Positions 7,626 through 16,696 of a stretch of DNA of 64,000 nt are shown piece by piece. The notes beneath the pieces were generated by a model. It saw nothing but the letters and a program-made list of their open reading frames with translations. It was not told where the DNA came from and did no database searches. How positions within the stretch are numbered: position 1 is the stretch's first letter; each line of letters starts with the position of its first letter. The DNA lies in the NCBI RefSeq assembly GCF_026278345.1, contig NZ_CP111085.1, positions 1,872,001 through 1,936,000 of the forward strand. Direction: 5' to 3'. The position numbers and the translations under genes were made by a program. The DNA is from Tellurirhabdus rosea. Lineage in GTDB: Bacteria; Bacteroidota; Bacteroidia; Cytophagales; Spirosomataceae.

Positions 7626-9230
7626 TCACCCCGGCAGGTAGATCTGGAACGTGGCGCCTTGTCCGGGCTGGCTGTGGGCGGTGATCTGGCCGCCGTGGTT
7701 TTCGACTACTTTTTTGCAGATCGCCAGTCCGATCCCGGTTCCTTCGTACTGACTTTTGCCGTGCAGCCGCTGGAAAAGCTCGAAAATGCGCTCGATGTAC
7801 TTCGCATCGAAGCCAATGCCGTTGTCTTTTACTTCAATGAGGTGCCACTGCCGGTTTTCGGTGGTCGGCTCGGGCAGTTCCGCGCTGGCCACTTTCCGGG
7901 AAGAAACCCGGACGTGGGGCGTTTGGCCGGGCTGCGTGAATTTGATGGCGTTGGTCAGCAGGTTCTGAAAAAGCTGCCGGAGCTGGGTGCGGTTGCCGGT
8001 CAGGACGGGCAGCGAACAGACGGTCACTTCGGCGCTGGTCTGCTGAAGGGTCGTTTCCAGATCGCCGAGCACTTCCCCGATCAGTTCCTGCAACGGCACC
8101 TGCTGCGACGGCTCCTGCCGCGTGGTGAGCCGGGAAAAGGACAGCAGATCCCGGACGAGGCTGTTCATCCGCTGGGCCGACTTGCGCATCCGGTTCAGAA
8201 TATCGTACGCGCCGGGCGGCAGATGGGCGGCGTATTCCTGCTCCAGCACGTCGCTGAACGCCTGAATCTTGCGCAGCGGCTCCTGCAGGTCGTGGGAGGC
8301 CACGTAGGCAAACTGCTGAAGCGAATAATTGGACCGTTCGAGGTTGGTGTTGGCCTCCTGAAGTTCGCGCGTCCGCTCGGCCACGTGCTGCTCCAGTTCC
8401 TCGCCTTTGGCTTTCACTTCGGTGATGTCGAGTACCGTCCCGATAAAGCGGTGGGCGATAGGCGCGCCGTCTTCGTGCAGGGCCCGGCCTTTGGCTTTCA
8501 CCCAGCGCAGTTTGTTGTCCACCAGACCAACCGTCCGGTATTCAATATCGTAAAGGCCGTCGCTACCGGGGCGCAGCACGGTTTGCACAATGTCGTCGGT
8601 GCGCTGGCGGTCTTCGGGATGAAGTCCGGCCAGAAAAAGATTATAATCGACCGGGGAGCCCGCCGGGAGGCCGAAAAGCTCCCGGCAGCGGTCCGACCAG
8701 GTGAGTTCTCCGGTCAGCGGATTCAAATCCCAGGTGCCCAGTTCGGCCGATTCGACGGCGAGCCGGAGGCGTTCTTCGCTTTCCTGCTGACGGGATTCGG
8801 CCAGTTTGCGGTCGTGAATATCAATTACGGTTCCGGCAAAGCCTTCGTACTGGCCTTCGGAATCAAATTTGGGCGAACCGGCATCCAGCATCCAGCGGTA
8901 ATTGCCGAAGCGGTCCCGGAGGCGGTATTCGGAGCGAAACGTCTTCTGCGCGCTAATGGCCTCCTGGAAGATGTCGCCCGTTCGGCTCAGATCTTCCGGA
9001 TGCACCGAATTAAGCCAGCCCCGTCCGACAGCTTCTTCTATCGACTGGCCGGTGTATTCATACCATTTCTCATTCAGATACACACAATACCCATCGGGAT
9101 TTGTGATCCAGAGAATAACAGGTGCGTGATCGATAAACGTTTTGACATAAGCAGCATCCAGCGCAATTCCCTGTCGAATGTCTCGTTCACCGGCCTGTTT
9201 CTCACTCGATTGTAAATGCTTGCTTGACAT
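7626..9230 (-). CDS. Cytoplasmic PAS-PAS sensor histidine kinase
   Basis: 534 residues with no membrane segment. PAS domain 1 covers about residues 27-145 (PVILWITNPDGYCVYLNEKW, HPEDL, DIHDRKLAE) and PAS domain 2 about 153-275. A coiled coil (about 275-300) leads into the HisKA domain with phospho-acceptor H313 in ASHDLQEPLR. HATPase_c follows, with the N box near N423-N427, DNGIGFD at 469-475 and GTGIGLA at 498-504. The protein ends right after the ATPase domain, so there is no receiver. No response regulator gene is adjacent, so it is an orphan kinase. The PAS pockets could bind a small ligand or cofactor, which the sequence does not identify. Confidence 0.93.
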   Translation of the reverse strand: MSSKHLQSSEKQAGERDIRQGIALDAAYVKTFIDHAPVILWITNPDGYCVYLNEKWYEYTGQSIEEAVGRGWLNSVHPEDLSRTGDIFQEAISAQKTFRSEYRLRDRFGNYRWMLDAGSPKFDSEGQYEGFAGTVIDIHDRKLAESRQQESEERLRLAVESAELGTWDLNPLTGELTWSDRCRELFGLPAGSPVDYNLFLAGLHPEDRQRTDDIVQTVLRPGSDGLYDIEYRTVGLVDNKLRWVKAKGRALHEDGAPIAHRFIGTVLDITEVKAKGEELEQHVAERTRELQEANTNLERSNYSLQQFAYVASHDLQEPLRKIQAFSDVLEQEYAAHLPPGAYDILNRMRKSAQRMNSLVRDLLSFSRLTTRQEPSQQVPLQELIGEVLGDLETTLQQTSAEVTVCSLPVLTGNRTQLRQLFQNLLTNAIKFTQPGQTPHVRVSSRKVASAELPEPTTENRQWHLIEVKDNGIGFDAKYIERIFELFQRLHGKSQYEGTGIGLAICKKVVENHGGQITAHSQPGQGATFQIYLPG

Positions 9231-9852
9231 TATTTTGTTGCTGGTACTGTCCGGTACGTCCGTACGTTTGTTGACGGCCCATTGCCTAATTTACCCTGAT
9301 TACTTATTGAACCCTAAACAGTTGTCTCCTGTTTATACGTTCCTCTATTTTTTCGTTTAAACTTCTTTTCCGTTTTGCGTTTGAGCCCCTTTTTTGACGC
9401 TTTAGTGGCCCCGTACTGTCGTTTTTCCGGGAATTGTCCGGGCGGCACCAGACAAGGCCTTAACCTTCAAACTGCTCGTCGGTCAGAGCGCCAGAACCGG
9501 TTAACGCAACCCTGTGTACGTCGATCGGGCGGCGGTATTCGGTCGTTTCTTCCTCTCCTGTCTGCTGCCCCGGCTCCCTGCATCAAAAACCCGGTTACCC
9601 GTTCAACCCGACCTCTGCCGATGACTTTCGGCGGGCAGGCTTTCCCGGTCCTGGGCTTTTAGCGCTTTATACTTAGTACTTTAAGTGAGTGCTAAATTAG
9701 CCATTACATGAAATAAGTAACCTATTGGCATGGAATTATTTACAAAGCAGGCGTTTTTCAATTTTTTAAAAATAGGCTTATGAGATGCAGCGTCTGTTAT
9801 CGTTCTTTGTCTTAGAAGTAATTTTACTTACCCATTGTTAATTTTTTAACCT
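9231..9852. other. Long intergenic region upstream of SusC gene 1
   Basis: 622 bases between the divergent histidine kinase and susC-like genes. The last 200 bases are AT-rich (for example around 9660-9850), as expected for a promoter region, but I find no exact TAnnTTTG with a -33 partner. A 95-codon frame at 9375-9662 is rich in Arg, Pro and Ser and is not convincing as a gene. No repeat element of the QP family is present. Confidence 0.5.
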
Positions 9853-12800
9853 ATGTGCAAACATCTCTATCAGAACGTACGACCAGCGGGGTGGTTACTC
9901 GCCCTCAGTCTGTTCCTGCTCCTGGCCGGACAAGCCTGGGCGCAAGGCCAGCGCTACAGCGTTCGCGGCCGCGTCACCGACCCCTCCGGGCAGGGACTTC
10001 CGGGTGTAACGGTCCTGCTGCGCGGCACCCAGCTGGGCACGGCAACGAATGCCGACGGCGGCTATACCCTCACCGCTACCACGGCCCCGGGCTCCTACAC
10101 ACTGGCCTTTTCTTCCATCGGCTATGCCGGGCAGGAGAAAGCCATAACGCTTGGCAACCAGGAGACCCTTTCCGTTGACGCCACACTTTCGGAAGAAAAC
10201 CAGACCCTCGATGAAGTGGTCGTAGCCGCGGCCACATTGTCAGGACCGCGCCGTCAGTTCGGTAACGCCATCAATACCATCAAAGGCCAGGAACTGACTC
10301 AGGCGGGCACCGGCGGGTTGATCAATGCCCTGCAGGGCAAGGTGCCGGGTGCGCAGATCACCCAGAACTCCGGCGACCCGGCGGGCGGCATCAGCGTCCG
10401 GTTGCGGGGCGTCAAATCGCTTTCGGGTTCGTCGGACCCGCTGTATGTCATCGACGGAGTGATTGTCAGCAACGCCAGCGACAACGTTTCGCAGCTGGCC
10501 GTAGGCAACCAGATCGGCGGAGCCAATGCGGGCCAGAACCGCCTCGCTGACCTCAACCCGAACGACATCGCCACCATCAACGTCGTCAACGGCGCGGCGG
10601 CAGCGGCGCAGTACGGGTCGCGGGCGGCCAACGGCGTGGTGCTCATCACGACCAAACGCGGACAAACGGGCGCCCCCCGAATTTCGTTTACGACCAGCTT
10701 CAACGTCAACGAACTGCGCAAATCCGTACCGCTGGGAACGCTCAACAAGCAGTTTGGCTTTGCCGGTCTGCGGCTGCACCCCATCGGTGCCATATCGGCC
10801 GCGCAGATTGCCGCCAACCCCGGCACCACCACGACGGGCATTGTCCGGGATGGCGTCACCTCGCAGTTAGCCACCAACCTAGTGGACGTAACCCGGTACA
10901 ACTACTTTGACGAAATCTTCCGGACGGGCCTTGGTACGGACAATTCCCTGGCGGTTTCGGGCGGCACCAACAACACGACGTATTTCGTTTCCTTTGGCTA
11001 CCTCAAAAATCAGGGCATCATCAAAGACACGGATTTCACGCGCTACAACTTCCGGGCGCGGCTGGACCAGCGGCTGAATAACTGGGCCAAAGTGTCGGCA
11101 GGTCTGAGCTACTCGAATAGCTTCTCGAACGAAAAGGCCAACGGCAACGTGTTCTACAGCCCGATCAACTCGGTCAACATCACCAACAACATCTGGAACA
11201 TCACGCAACGCGATGCCGCCGGTAACCTGCAGGCCGTAGAGCCCACCCGGGTAAACCCGCTGTCGACCATCGAAGACATGAAGTTTACGCAGTCGGTCAA
11301 CCGGACCATCAGCGATCTGCAACTGAATCTGACGCCGTTCAAAGGCTTCAGCTTCGACTGGATTCTGGGCGTGGATACCTACAGCCAGCTGGGCAAGAAC
11401 TACATCCGGCCTTATCCCTATCAGGCAACGGCCGGTCTGCCGCTGGAACGGTATCCGTTCGGCTACGCGGCGACGGCCACCAACCAGGTTTTCCTGCTGA
11501 ACTCCGACATCACGGCGGGCTACGAGCGCAACCTGACCAACGACCTGAAGATGAACCTGATCGCGGGTTTCAACTACCAGTTCAGCCAGCAGGATTTCAA
11601 CCGGAACGAAGGGCAGAACCTCGCGCCGTTCATCGAAACGGTCAGCGGAGCGGCCAACACCACCTACGCGCTGGGTTACGGCCTCGACCGCTTCAACCTG
11701 AGCGGTTATTTTGGTCAGGCCACGTTCTCGTTCCGCAATTACGCGTTTGTGACGGCGGCCCTGCGCCGCGACGCCTCGTCGAAGTTCTCGCCTTCCGAAA
11801 CCAACCAGCTGTATCCCAAATTCAGCGGTTCGTTCGTCCTGTCGGACCTGGATTTCTGGAAGCAGTCGGGCATCAACCGGTTCTGGAACGACGTAAAACT
11901 GCGCGCCAGCTACGGCGAATCGGGTAACCTGTCGGGGATTGGTTCGTACAGCCGCTTCTGGCAGTTCCAGCCGATTGCGTTCCTGGGCCGCAACACAATC
12001 ATTCCGTCGTCGACGCTGGCGAACCCCGCCGTGCGGCCCGAGCGGATGGCCGAACTGGAAGGCGGCGTGGACCTGTCGTTCCTCAACAACCGCCTCAGCC
12101 TGAGCGCCACGGCCTACAACCAGCAGATTACAGACCTCGTCGTCAACCGGACAACGGCTCCGTCGAGCGGCGGTACGGGCATTATCACCAACGTAGGCAG
12201 CATGGAAAACCGGGGAGTCGAACTGATGCTCGACGCAACGCCGGTCAAAACGAAGGATTTTTCCTGGAACGTGACGCTGATCTTCAACCGCAACCGCAAC
12301 AAAATCCTGAAGCTGGGCAGCCCGCGGATCGAAATCTCGACCGTATCGGGTGCTCCGGTGTTCCTGCTGGAAGGCGAACCGGCTTCTGTGTTCTACGAAT
12401 TCCCGTATGCCCGCAACCCGGACGGCTCGCTGCTGCTGACGCCGCAGGGCCTGCCGCAGCGCGAGCGGGGTACGCAGGTGGGCAACTCCTACGAAATTCG
12501 TCCCGAAAACCGGGCAAATGGGCAGCCGGCCGGGGCTTTCGTCCGGAGCATCATCGGCGACCCGAATCCGAAATGGACCGGCTCGTTTGCCTCTAACCTG
12601 AGTTACAAAAAGCTGTCGTTCCGCTTCCTGCTCGACGCCGTGCAGGGCAATCAGGTGTTCAACGCCGACAAGCGGACGCGCGAAAACGTGGGTATCGGCC
12701 GACTGGCGGAAGCCGAAATGCGGGGCGACCTGCCCCGGGGCTATATCTTCGCCATTGGCCCGATCGGTGAGTTCCGGGTAGACGACGGCTCGTTTGTGAA

Positions 12801-13023
12801 GCTGCGCGAAGTGGGACTGAGCTACCAGCTGCCGCGTTTTGTGAAAGGCCTCAACAACCTGAACATTTCCCTGATTGGCCGCAACCTGATCTCATGGGAT
12901 AATTACAACGGCTTCGATCCGGAAACCAACTCCGGCGGCAACGCTGACCTCGTGCGGGGCGTCGATTTCGGTAACGTCCCCATCCCGCGTACGTACCAGG
13001 TGCAGTTGACGGCAAGCTTCTAA
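9853..13023 (+). CDS. SusC/RagA family TonB-linked outer-membrane protein (pair 1)
   Basis: 1056 residues. A signal peptide ends near residue 30 (…AGQAWAQ). A carboxypeptidase-regulatory-like domain (about 37-115, RGRVTDPSGQGLPGVTVLLRG) precedes the plug, which carries the SusC signature DPLYVIDGVIV near residue 198. A 22-strand-type barrel runs to the terminal aromatic (…QVQLTASF). It imports an oligomeric nutrient with its SusD partner 14 bases downstream. No hydrolase, sulfatase or dedicated regulator is adjacent, so the substrate cannot be inferred. Confidence 0.95.
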   Translation: MCKHLYQNVRPAGWLLALSLFLLLAGQAWAQGQRYSVRGRVTDPSGQGLPGVTVLLRGTQLGTATNADGGYTLTATTAPGSYTLAFSSIGYAGQEKAITLGNQETLSVDATLSEENQTLDEVVVAAATLSGPRRQFGNAINTIKGQELTQAGTGGLINALQGKVPGAQITQNSGDPAGGISVRLRGVKSLSGSSDPLYVIDGVIVSNASDNVSQLAVGNQIGGANAGQNRLADLNPNDIATINVVNGAAAAAQYGSRAANGVVLITTKRGQTGAPRISFTTSFNVNELRKSVPLGTLNKQFGFAGLRLHPIGAISAAQIAANPGTTTTGIVRDGVTSQLATNLVDVTRYNYFDEIFRTGLGTDNSLAVSGGTNNTTYFVSFGYLKNQGIIKDTDFTRYNFRARLDQRLNNWAKVSAGLSYSNSFSNEKANGNVFYSPINSVNITNNIWNITQRDAAGNLQAVEPTRVNPLSTIEDMKFTQSVNRTISDLQLNLTPFKGFSFDWILGVDTYSQLGKNYIRPYPYQATAGLPLERYPFGYAATATNQVFLLNSDITAGYERNLTNDLKMNLIAGFNYQFSQQDFNRNEGQNLAPFIETVSGAANTTYALGYGLDRFNLSGYFGQATFSFRNYAFVTAALRRDASSKFSPSETNQLYPKFSGSFVLSDLDFWKQSGINRFWNDVKLRASYGESGNLSGIGSYSRFWQFQPIAFLGRNTIIPSSTLANPAVRPERMAELEGGVDLSFLNNRLSLSATAYNQQITDLVVNRTTAPSSGGTGIITNVGSMENRGVELMLDATPVKTKDFSWNVTLIFNRNRNKILKLGSPRIEISTVSGAPVFLLEGEPASVFYEFPYARNPDGSLLLTPQGLPQRERGTQVGNSYEIRPENRANGQPAGAFVRSIIGDPNPKWTGSFASNLSYKKLSFRFLLDAVQGNQVFNADKRTRENVGIGRLAEAEMRGDLPRGYIFAIGPIGEFRVDDGSFVKLREVGLSYQLPRFVKGLNNLNISLIGRNLISWDNYNGFDPETNSGGNADLVRGVDFGNVPIPRTYQVQLTASF

Positions 13024-13037
13024 AACAGGATTTGATC

Positions 13038-14351
13038 ATGAAAAAATACATTGTTCCGATTTTACTGACTTCCCTGTTGCTGACGCAGAACGCCTGCAAC
13101 CAGGAATATCTGAACCCGAGTGCCGCCAGCGAACAGCAGGTCGTTAACTCGCCCGACGGGCTGGTGACACTGGTGAACGGGCTGCAATACCGCTACACCT
13201 TCGGGCGGACGGGTGTTATTTACAATGCCGTGGCCGCCAGTGGCCTGGCAACGCGGGAACTGCGCGTTCTGAACGCCGGTAATACCGACGAGCTCTTTCT
13301 GGAACAGGGCTTTGCCAGTGTGCAGGGCAGCAATGTCGTGGTGCGTAACCTCTGGACCAGCGCCCAGCTTACCCGCGCCACGGCCGACATCGTGCTGGCC
13401 AACGCCGACCGGGTGATTACCGATCCGGGTCTGAAAAGCGGCGTGGTGGCCTACGCGGCTATCTTCCGGGCACTCTCGCTGGGTACGCTGGCCCAGTTTT
13501 TCGAGCAGGCCCCGATCACATCGGGCACCAACGCGGCCTTTGTTCCGCGGGCGCAATTGCTGGCGGCGGCCATTCAGCAACTGGAAGCGGCCGCGACGCT
13601 GGTAGCGGCCACCCCGCCTTCCGCCGCCTTCACGGCGCGGGTGCCGGCCGGTATCGACATTCCGAACACGATTCAGGCCCTGATTGCCCGGTATGCCCTC
13701 TTTGCGGGTGATAACGACAAGGCGATTGCCGCCGCCGGACGGGTCAATCTGGCCGTGCGTTCGTCGTTCGCCTTTGACGACAATACCCGGAACCCGGTAT
13801 TCGAGACGGCGTTCAGCAACGTGAACGTCTTTGCCCCGACCAACGCCAGTCTGGGTCTGGCGGGTGCTCTGATACCGGACCCCGCCGACCGGCGTCTGGC
13901 GTTCTACCTGCGCAGCAACGCCACGGCCCAGCAGAACCTGGGCACGGGCTTTTACACGGCCAACAACGCCGCCGTTCCGGTTTATCTGCCCGGCGAAATG
14001 CTGCTGATCCGCGCGGAAGCCTACGCCCGCAAAAACGACCTGGCCAACGCCGTGACCGAACTGAACCGCGTGCTGACCAAAACGCCCGCTCAGGATGCCT
14101 GGGGCGTGGGGGCTGGTCTGGCGGCCTATAGCGGCCCGGTGACCCAGCAGGCGGTTTTGCAGGAAATCTTCCGGCAGCGGCAGATCGAACTGGCCTATCA
14201 GGGTTTCCGGCTGGAAGACAGCCGCCGATTCGGACGGCCCGGCCCGGATACGACGCCCCAGGCCAATGCCGAGCGGACGCGGAATTTTCTGCCGTATCCG
14301 TTTACGGAGCGTGACAACAACACGTCTACCCCGCCTACCGATCCGAGCTAA
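13038..14351 (+). CDS. SusD/RagB family nutrient-binding outer-membrane lipoprotein (pair 1)
   Basis: 437 residues. A lipoprotein signal (LLLTQNAC, Cys near residue 21) is followed by the helical TPR-like SusD fold. The C-terminal segment has LPGEMLLIRAEAYARKNDLANAVTELNRVL and RQRQIELAYQGFRLEDSRRFG, typical of SusD. It is shorter than many SusD proteins (usually about 480-600 residues), which fits the compact RagB-like group. An in-frame TTG at 13032 was rejected in favour of ATG 13038. It is translated from the same transcript as SusC and caps the barrel at the cell surface. Confidence 0.93.
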   Translation: MKKYIVPILLTSLLLTQNACNQEYLNPSAASEQQVVNSPDGLVTLVNGLQYRYTFGRTGVIYNAVAASGLATRELRVLNAGNTDELFLEQGFASVQGSNVVVRNLWTSAQLTRATADIVLANADRVITDPGLKSGVVAYAAIFRALSLGTLAQFFEQAPITSGTNAAFVPRAQLLAAAIQQLEAAATLVAATPPSAAFTARVPAGIDIPNTIQALIARYALFAGDNDKAIAAAGRVNLAVRSSFAFDDNTRNPVFETAFSNVNVFAPTNASLGLAGALIPDPADRRLAFYLRSNATAQQNLGTGFYTANNAAVPVYLPGEMLLIRAEAYARKNDLANAVTELNRVLTKTPAQDAWGVGAGLAAYSGPVTQQAVLQEIFRQRQIELAYQGFRLEDSRRFGRPGPDTTPQANAERTRNFLPYPFTERDNNTSTPPTDPS

Positions 14352-14370
14352 GGCGTCGCTAACCGGATAA

Positions 14371-14410
14371 GCAAAAGGGCCCACCGATATTCGGCTGGGC
14401 CCTTTTGCTT
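14371..14410. terminator. Bidirectional rho-independent terminator
   Basis: Perfect 14-bp stem AGCAAAAGGGCCCA / TGGGCCCTTTTGCT at 14371-14384 and 14397-14410 with a 12-base loop. A-runs and T-runs within the stem suit both strands. It lies between the SusD gene and the convergent nuclease-like gene. Confidence 0.88.
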
Positions 14411-15011
14411 ATTTCCGCCGTGCGTCCGGATCGTCATTCGCCCCGATGAAAATCTTTTTGTCCGTGATCCGTTCCCGGTGTTCTTCCAGAAACTGCTTGA
14501 ACAGCCGGATTTCTTCCAGCTGTTTATCAATGGGATGGGTGAGCGGGTAGCTTTCGACGTAGACCTCCCGAAAATCGGTAATCAGGTACTCCATCAGCCG
14601 GATGCCGCGTTTTTTGAGGGCGTGGAGGTACAGGTTCTGGTGGTTGTGCACGTAGCGGCCGGGGCGGTACGAAGCCGTCGTCTTGATGTCTACAGCCTTG
14701 AATTTGCCGATCAGATCGACATAGCCGTAAAACAGCACGTCGTCGATCTGGTACTGGCAGTAAACCTGCGTTTCGACAATCGGGCGGGGCAGGTATTTGC
14801 GGAATTTTTCGAGAATATCGTTCTGGAAGCGCTCCTCTCCTTCGCCTTTCACCACCGCTTCTTCAAAGGTCGTTCCCCGCTCCTGCGCTTCGGTCGTCGG
14901 GACGGGCACGCGGTTGATGGTGTCGATGAGTTGCTGCACGGAGATATTTGCGCCGCCAAGGTAGCGGGAAAAGGTGTTCAGCAGGGTCGGGTAAAAGCGG
15001 TAGCGGATCAT
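14409..15011 (-). CDS. PD-(D/E)XK nuclease superfamily protein (RecB/Cas4-like fold)
   Basis: 200 residues. The motif series fits a RecB-type nuclease domain: acidic residues E50/E51 in TTFEEAVVKG, D99 in YGYVDLIG, D108-x-K110 in AVDIKTT, and Q125-x-x-Y128 in NHQNLYLHAL. The spacing matches the Cas4/RecB arrangement by eye, but no four-Cys iron-sulfur cluster is present, so it is not a canonical Cas4. It stands alone with no helicase partner. DNA repair or defence against foreign DNA are both possible; a phage- or plasmid-type exonuclease origin is another option. Function not assigned. Confidence 0.65.
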   Translation of the reverse strand: MIRYRFYPTLLNTFSRYLGGANISVQQLIDTINRVPVPTTEAQERGTTFEEAVVKGEGEERFQNDILEKFRKYLPRPIVETQVYCQYQIDDVLFYGYVDLIGKFKAVDIKTTASYRPGRYVHNHQNLYLHALKKRGIRLMEYLITDFREVYVESYPLTHPIDKQLEEIRLFKQFLEEHRERITDKKIFIGANDDPDARRK

Positions 15012-15084
15012 GGATGAATGAATAATGCATAATGAACAATGAATATGGGCGAGTGGTTATTCCTCGTTCATTATTCATTCCTCA
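15012..15084. repeat. Quasi-palindromic intergenic element QP4 (AATGAATAATG arms)
   Basis: Perfect 12-bp arms GAATGAATAATG / CATTATTCATTC at 15016-15027 and 15069-15080, with further degenerate copies of AATGAATA between them. The loop is GGGCGAGTGGTTATTCC. It lies between two same-strand genes. Confidence 0.7.
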
Positions 15085-15522
15085 TCAATTCTTCACCACC
15101 ATCACTACTCCGACGATCATCAGGATAACGCCCAGAATCCGCCAGCCATTGGCCGGGTGAACGGCAAAGCCCAGCAGCCCGTAGTGGTCGTAGAGAACCG
15201 CCGCCAGCAACTGTCCGGCAATGCTCAGGCTAAGCAGACTCGCCGCCCCGATGCGCGGCACGGTCAGGATAACCGTGGTCACGTAAAAGGCGCCGAGCAG
15301 ACCGCCGATCCACTTGTACCAGCTGATCTGCCGGATCACTTCCAGCGGCGGAGCCGGTTGGCCGATGACCAGCTGAATCCCGATCAGGGTCAGGAAACCA
15401 ATGCCAAACGAGCACACGGCCGCCAGAATGGGATTGGCCAGCCCCTGCCGCAACTGCGAGTTCACCCCCGACTGCGTACTGTTGGCAATGCCGGTGAGAA
15501 AGGCGAGGAAGTAGTAGAGCAT
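15085..15522 (-). CDS. DMT family transporter (YdcZ/DUF606 type)
   Basis: 145 residues with five hydrophobic segments and the family-typical start (LAFLTGIANSTQSGVNSQLRQGL), plus WYKWIGGLLGAFYV and ATVPRIGA-like loops. DUF606/YdcZ proteins are half-size members of the drug/metabolite transporter superfamily and probably work as dimers. The substrate is unknown. Quasi-palindromic elements flank the gene on both sides. Confidence 0.85.
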   Translation of the reverse strand: MLYYFLAFLTGIANSTQSGVNSQLRQGLANPILAAVCSFGIGFLTLIGIQLVIGQPAPPLEVIRQISWYKWIGGLLGAFYVTTVILTVPRIGAASLLSLSIAGQLLAAVLYDHYGLLGFAVHPANGWRILGVILMIVGVVMVVKN

Positions 15523-15617
15523 ATTGGAGTTAAGAGTTATGAGTTAAGAATTAAAAGTTTTGAGCGGTCCCCACAGTCAACCAACTCATAACTCTTAATT
15601 CTTAACTCATAATTGAT
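15523..15617. repeat. Quasi-palindromic intergenic element QP5 (GAGTTAAGAGTTATG arms)
   Basis: A 16-bp perfect inverted pair TTAAGAGTTATGAGTT (15530-15545) / AACTCATAACTCTTAA (15583-15598) is embedded in longer GAGTTAAGAATTA repeats on both sides. The loop contains GAGCGGTCCCC. It fills the whole gap between the manA stop and the DMT gene start. Confidence 0.8.
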
Positions 15618-16592
15618 TTAGGGTACATACGTCTCCAGCAGCGTCATTTCTCCGTCCGGAATCAGCGAAACCTGCTTGAGGGCGGCGGGGATGAGAGCGG
15701 TTTCACCCATTTTGAGCGTGGTCTGGTAGCTGTCGGCCTGAATCGTGACGCCGCCGTCCACGCAGATCAGAATCACGAAGGAATCGATATGGGCGAAATC
15801 GTGCATCACCTCCTGATCGAAGTGCAGGACGTTGGTCGTAAAATACGGACAGGCCACGGCGTTGACGCTCTGGTTCAGTTTCCGCTCGTACGGCGTTTTG
15901 TACTCGTCGTGGAACGTGTAGTCGATGGCATCGACGGCCAGTTCGGTATGCAGTTCGCGCTTCTGGCCCTTGTCGTCCGTCCGGTCGAAGTCGTAAATCC
16001 GGTACGTGAGGTCGGACGTTTGCTGGATTTCGGCCAGCAGACAGCCTTTCCCGATGTAATGAACCCGTCCGGCAGGCAGGAAAAACACGTCGCCGGGCTG
16101 CACCGCCTCCATATTCAGAATCTCGCCGAGCGTGTTGTTTTCGACAGCCTTCAGGTATTCGTCTTTGGTGACGGGGCGATTGAAGCCGGAGTTGAGCTTC
16201 GCGCCTTCGTCGGCCTGGAGGATGTACCACATTTCGGTTTTTCCAAAGCCGTTATGCCGTTCCTGAGCCAGTTCGTCGTTCGGGTGAACCTGAATCGAGA
16301 GGTCGTCGGCCGCATCCAGAAATTTGATCAGCAGCGGAAACTGGTCGCCGAACTGCTCGTAGACGTGCTGGCCGACCAGATCGCCTTTGTATTCGCGCAG
16401 CAGGTCTTCCAGCGAACGCCCCGCCAGCGCCCCTTCCTTCACGATGGAGACGTTGCCTTCGACGCCGGAGATTTCCCAGGTTTCACCGCAGTTGGGCAGG
16501 GGCGAAAAATCCTTGCCCAGGATGTTTTTCATTTTCTGACCACCCCAGATCTTATCCTTGAAGATGGTGTTGAACGTGAGAGGATATAGCAT
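15618..16592 (-). CDS. manA: Class I mannose-6-phosphate isomerase
   Basis: Interconverts mannose-6-phosphate and fructose-6-phosphate. 324 residues, the short Bacteroidota/Firmicutes form. The opening YPLTFNTIFKDKIWGG, the GETWEISGVEGN segment and the zinc-site QVHPND in SIQVHPNDELA are diagnostic, as are PGDVFFLPAGRVHYIGKG and the C-terminal cupin half. ATG at 16590-16592 is the start; a much longer frame upstream overlaps the M20 gene in another frame and was discarded. The upstream gap to the M20 gene holds small GGGCT…AGCCC palindromes. Confidence 0.94.
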   Translation of the reverse strand: MLYPLTFNTIFKDKIWGGQKMKNILGKDFSPLPNCGETWEISGVEGNVSIVKEGALAGRSLEDLLREYKGDLVGQHVYEQFGDQFPLLIKFLDAADDLSIQVHPNDELAQERHNGFGKTEMWYILQADEGAKLNSGFNRPVTKDEYLKAVENNTLGEILNMEAVQPGDVFFLPAGRVHYIGKGCLLAEIQQTSDLTYRIYDFDRTDDKGQKRELHTELAVDAIDYTFHDEYKTPYERKLNQSVNAVACPYFTTNVLHFDQEVMHDFAHIDSFVILICVDGGVTIQADSYQTTLKMGETALIPAALKQVSLIPDGEMTLLETYVP

Positions 16593-16597
16593 AGTAT

Positions 16598-16690
16598 CCA
16601 CGGACTTCAGCCCGTGACTGTTTGATTGTATTATCGACGACGGCACACTACACCGGCTTAGCCCTGTATTTTCCCGGGCTAAAGCCCAAT
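16598..16690. repeat. Small palindromic units (CACGG…CCGTG and GGGCTAAAGCCC)
   Basis: The manA leader gap carries CACGGACTTCAGCCCGTG (16599-16616) and GGGCTAAAGCCC (16676-16687), with CGGCTTAGCCC nearby at about 16663. They look like REP-type palindromes of a different class from the QP elements, or the remains of one. Confidence 0.5.
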
Positions 16691-16696
16691 TCTGCC

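Noticed and set aside
7659-9215. 518-codon plus-strand frame opposite the histidine kinase gene
   Set aside because: The kinase has all its motifs in the other strand; the antisense frame has none.
9375-9662. 95-codon frame in the gap before SusC pair 1
   Set aside because: Arg/Ser/Pro-rich composition, no start context and no homology feature that I can see.
13062-14384. 440-codon minus-strand frame opposite the SusD gene
   Set aside because: Antisense shadow of a clear SusD gene paired with SusC.
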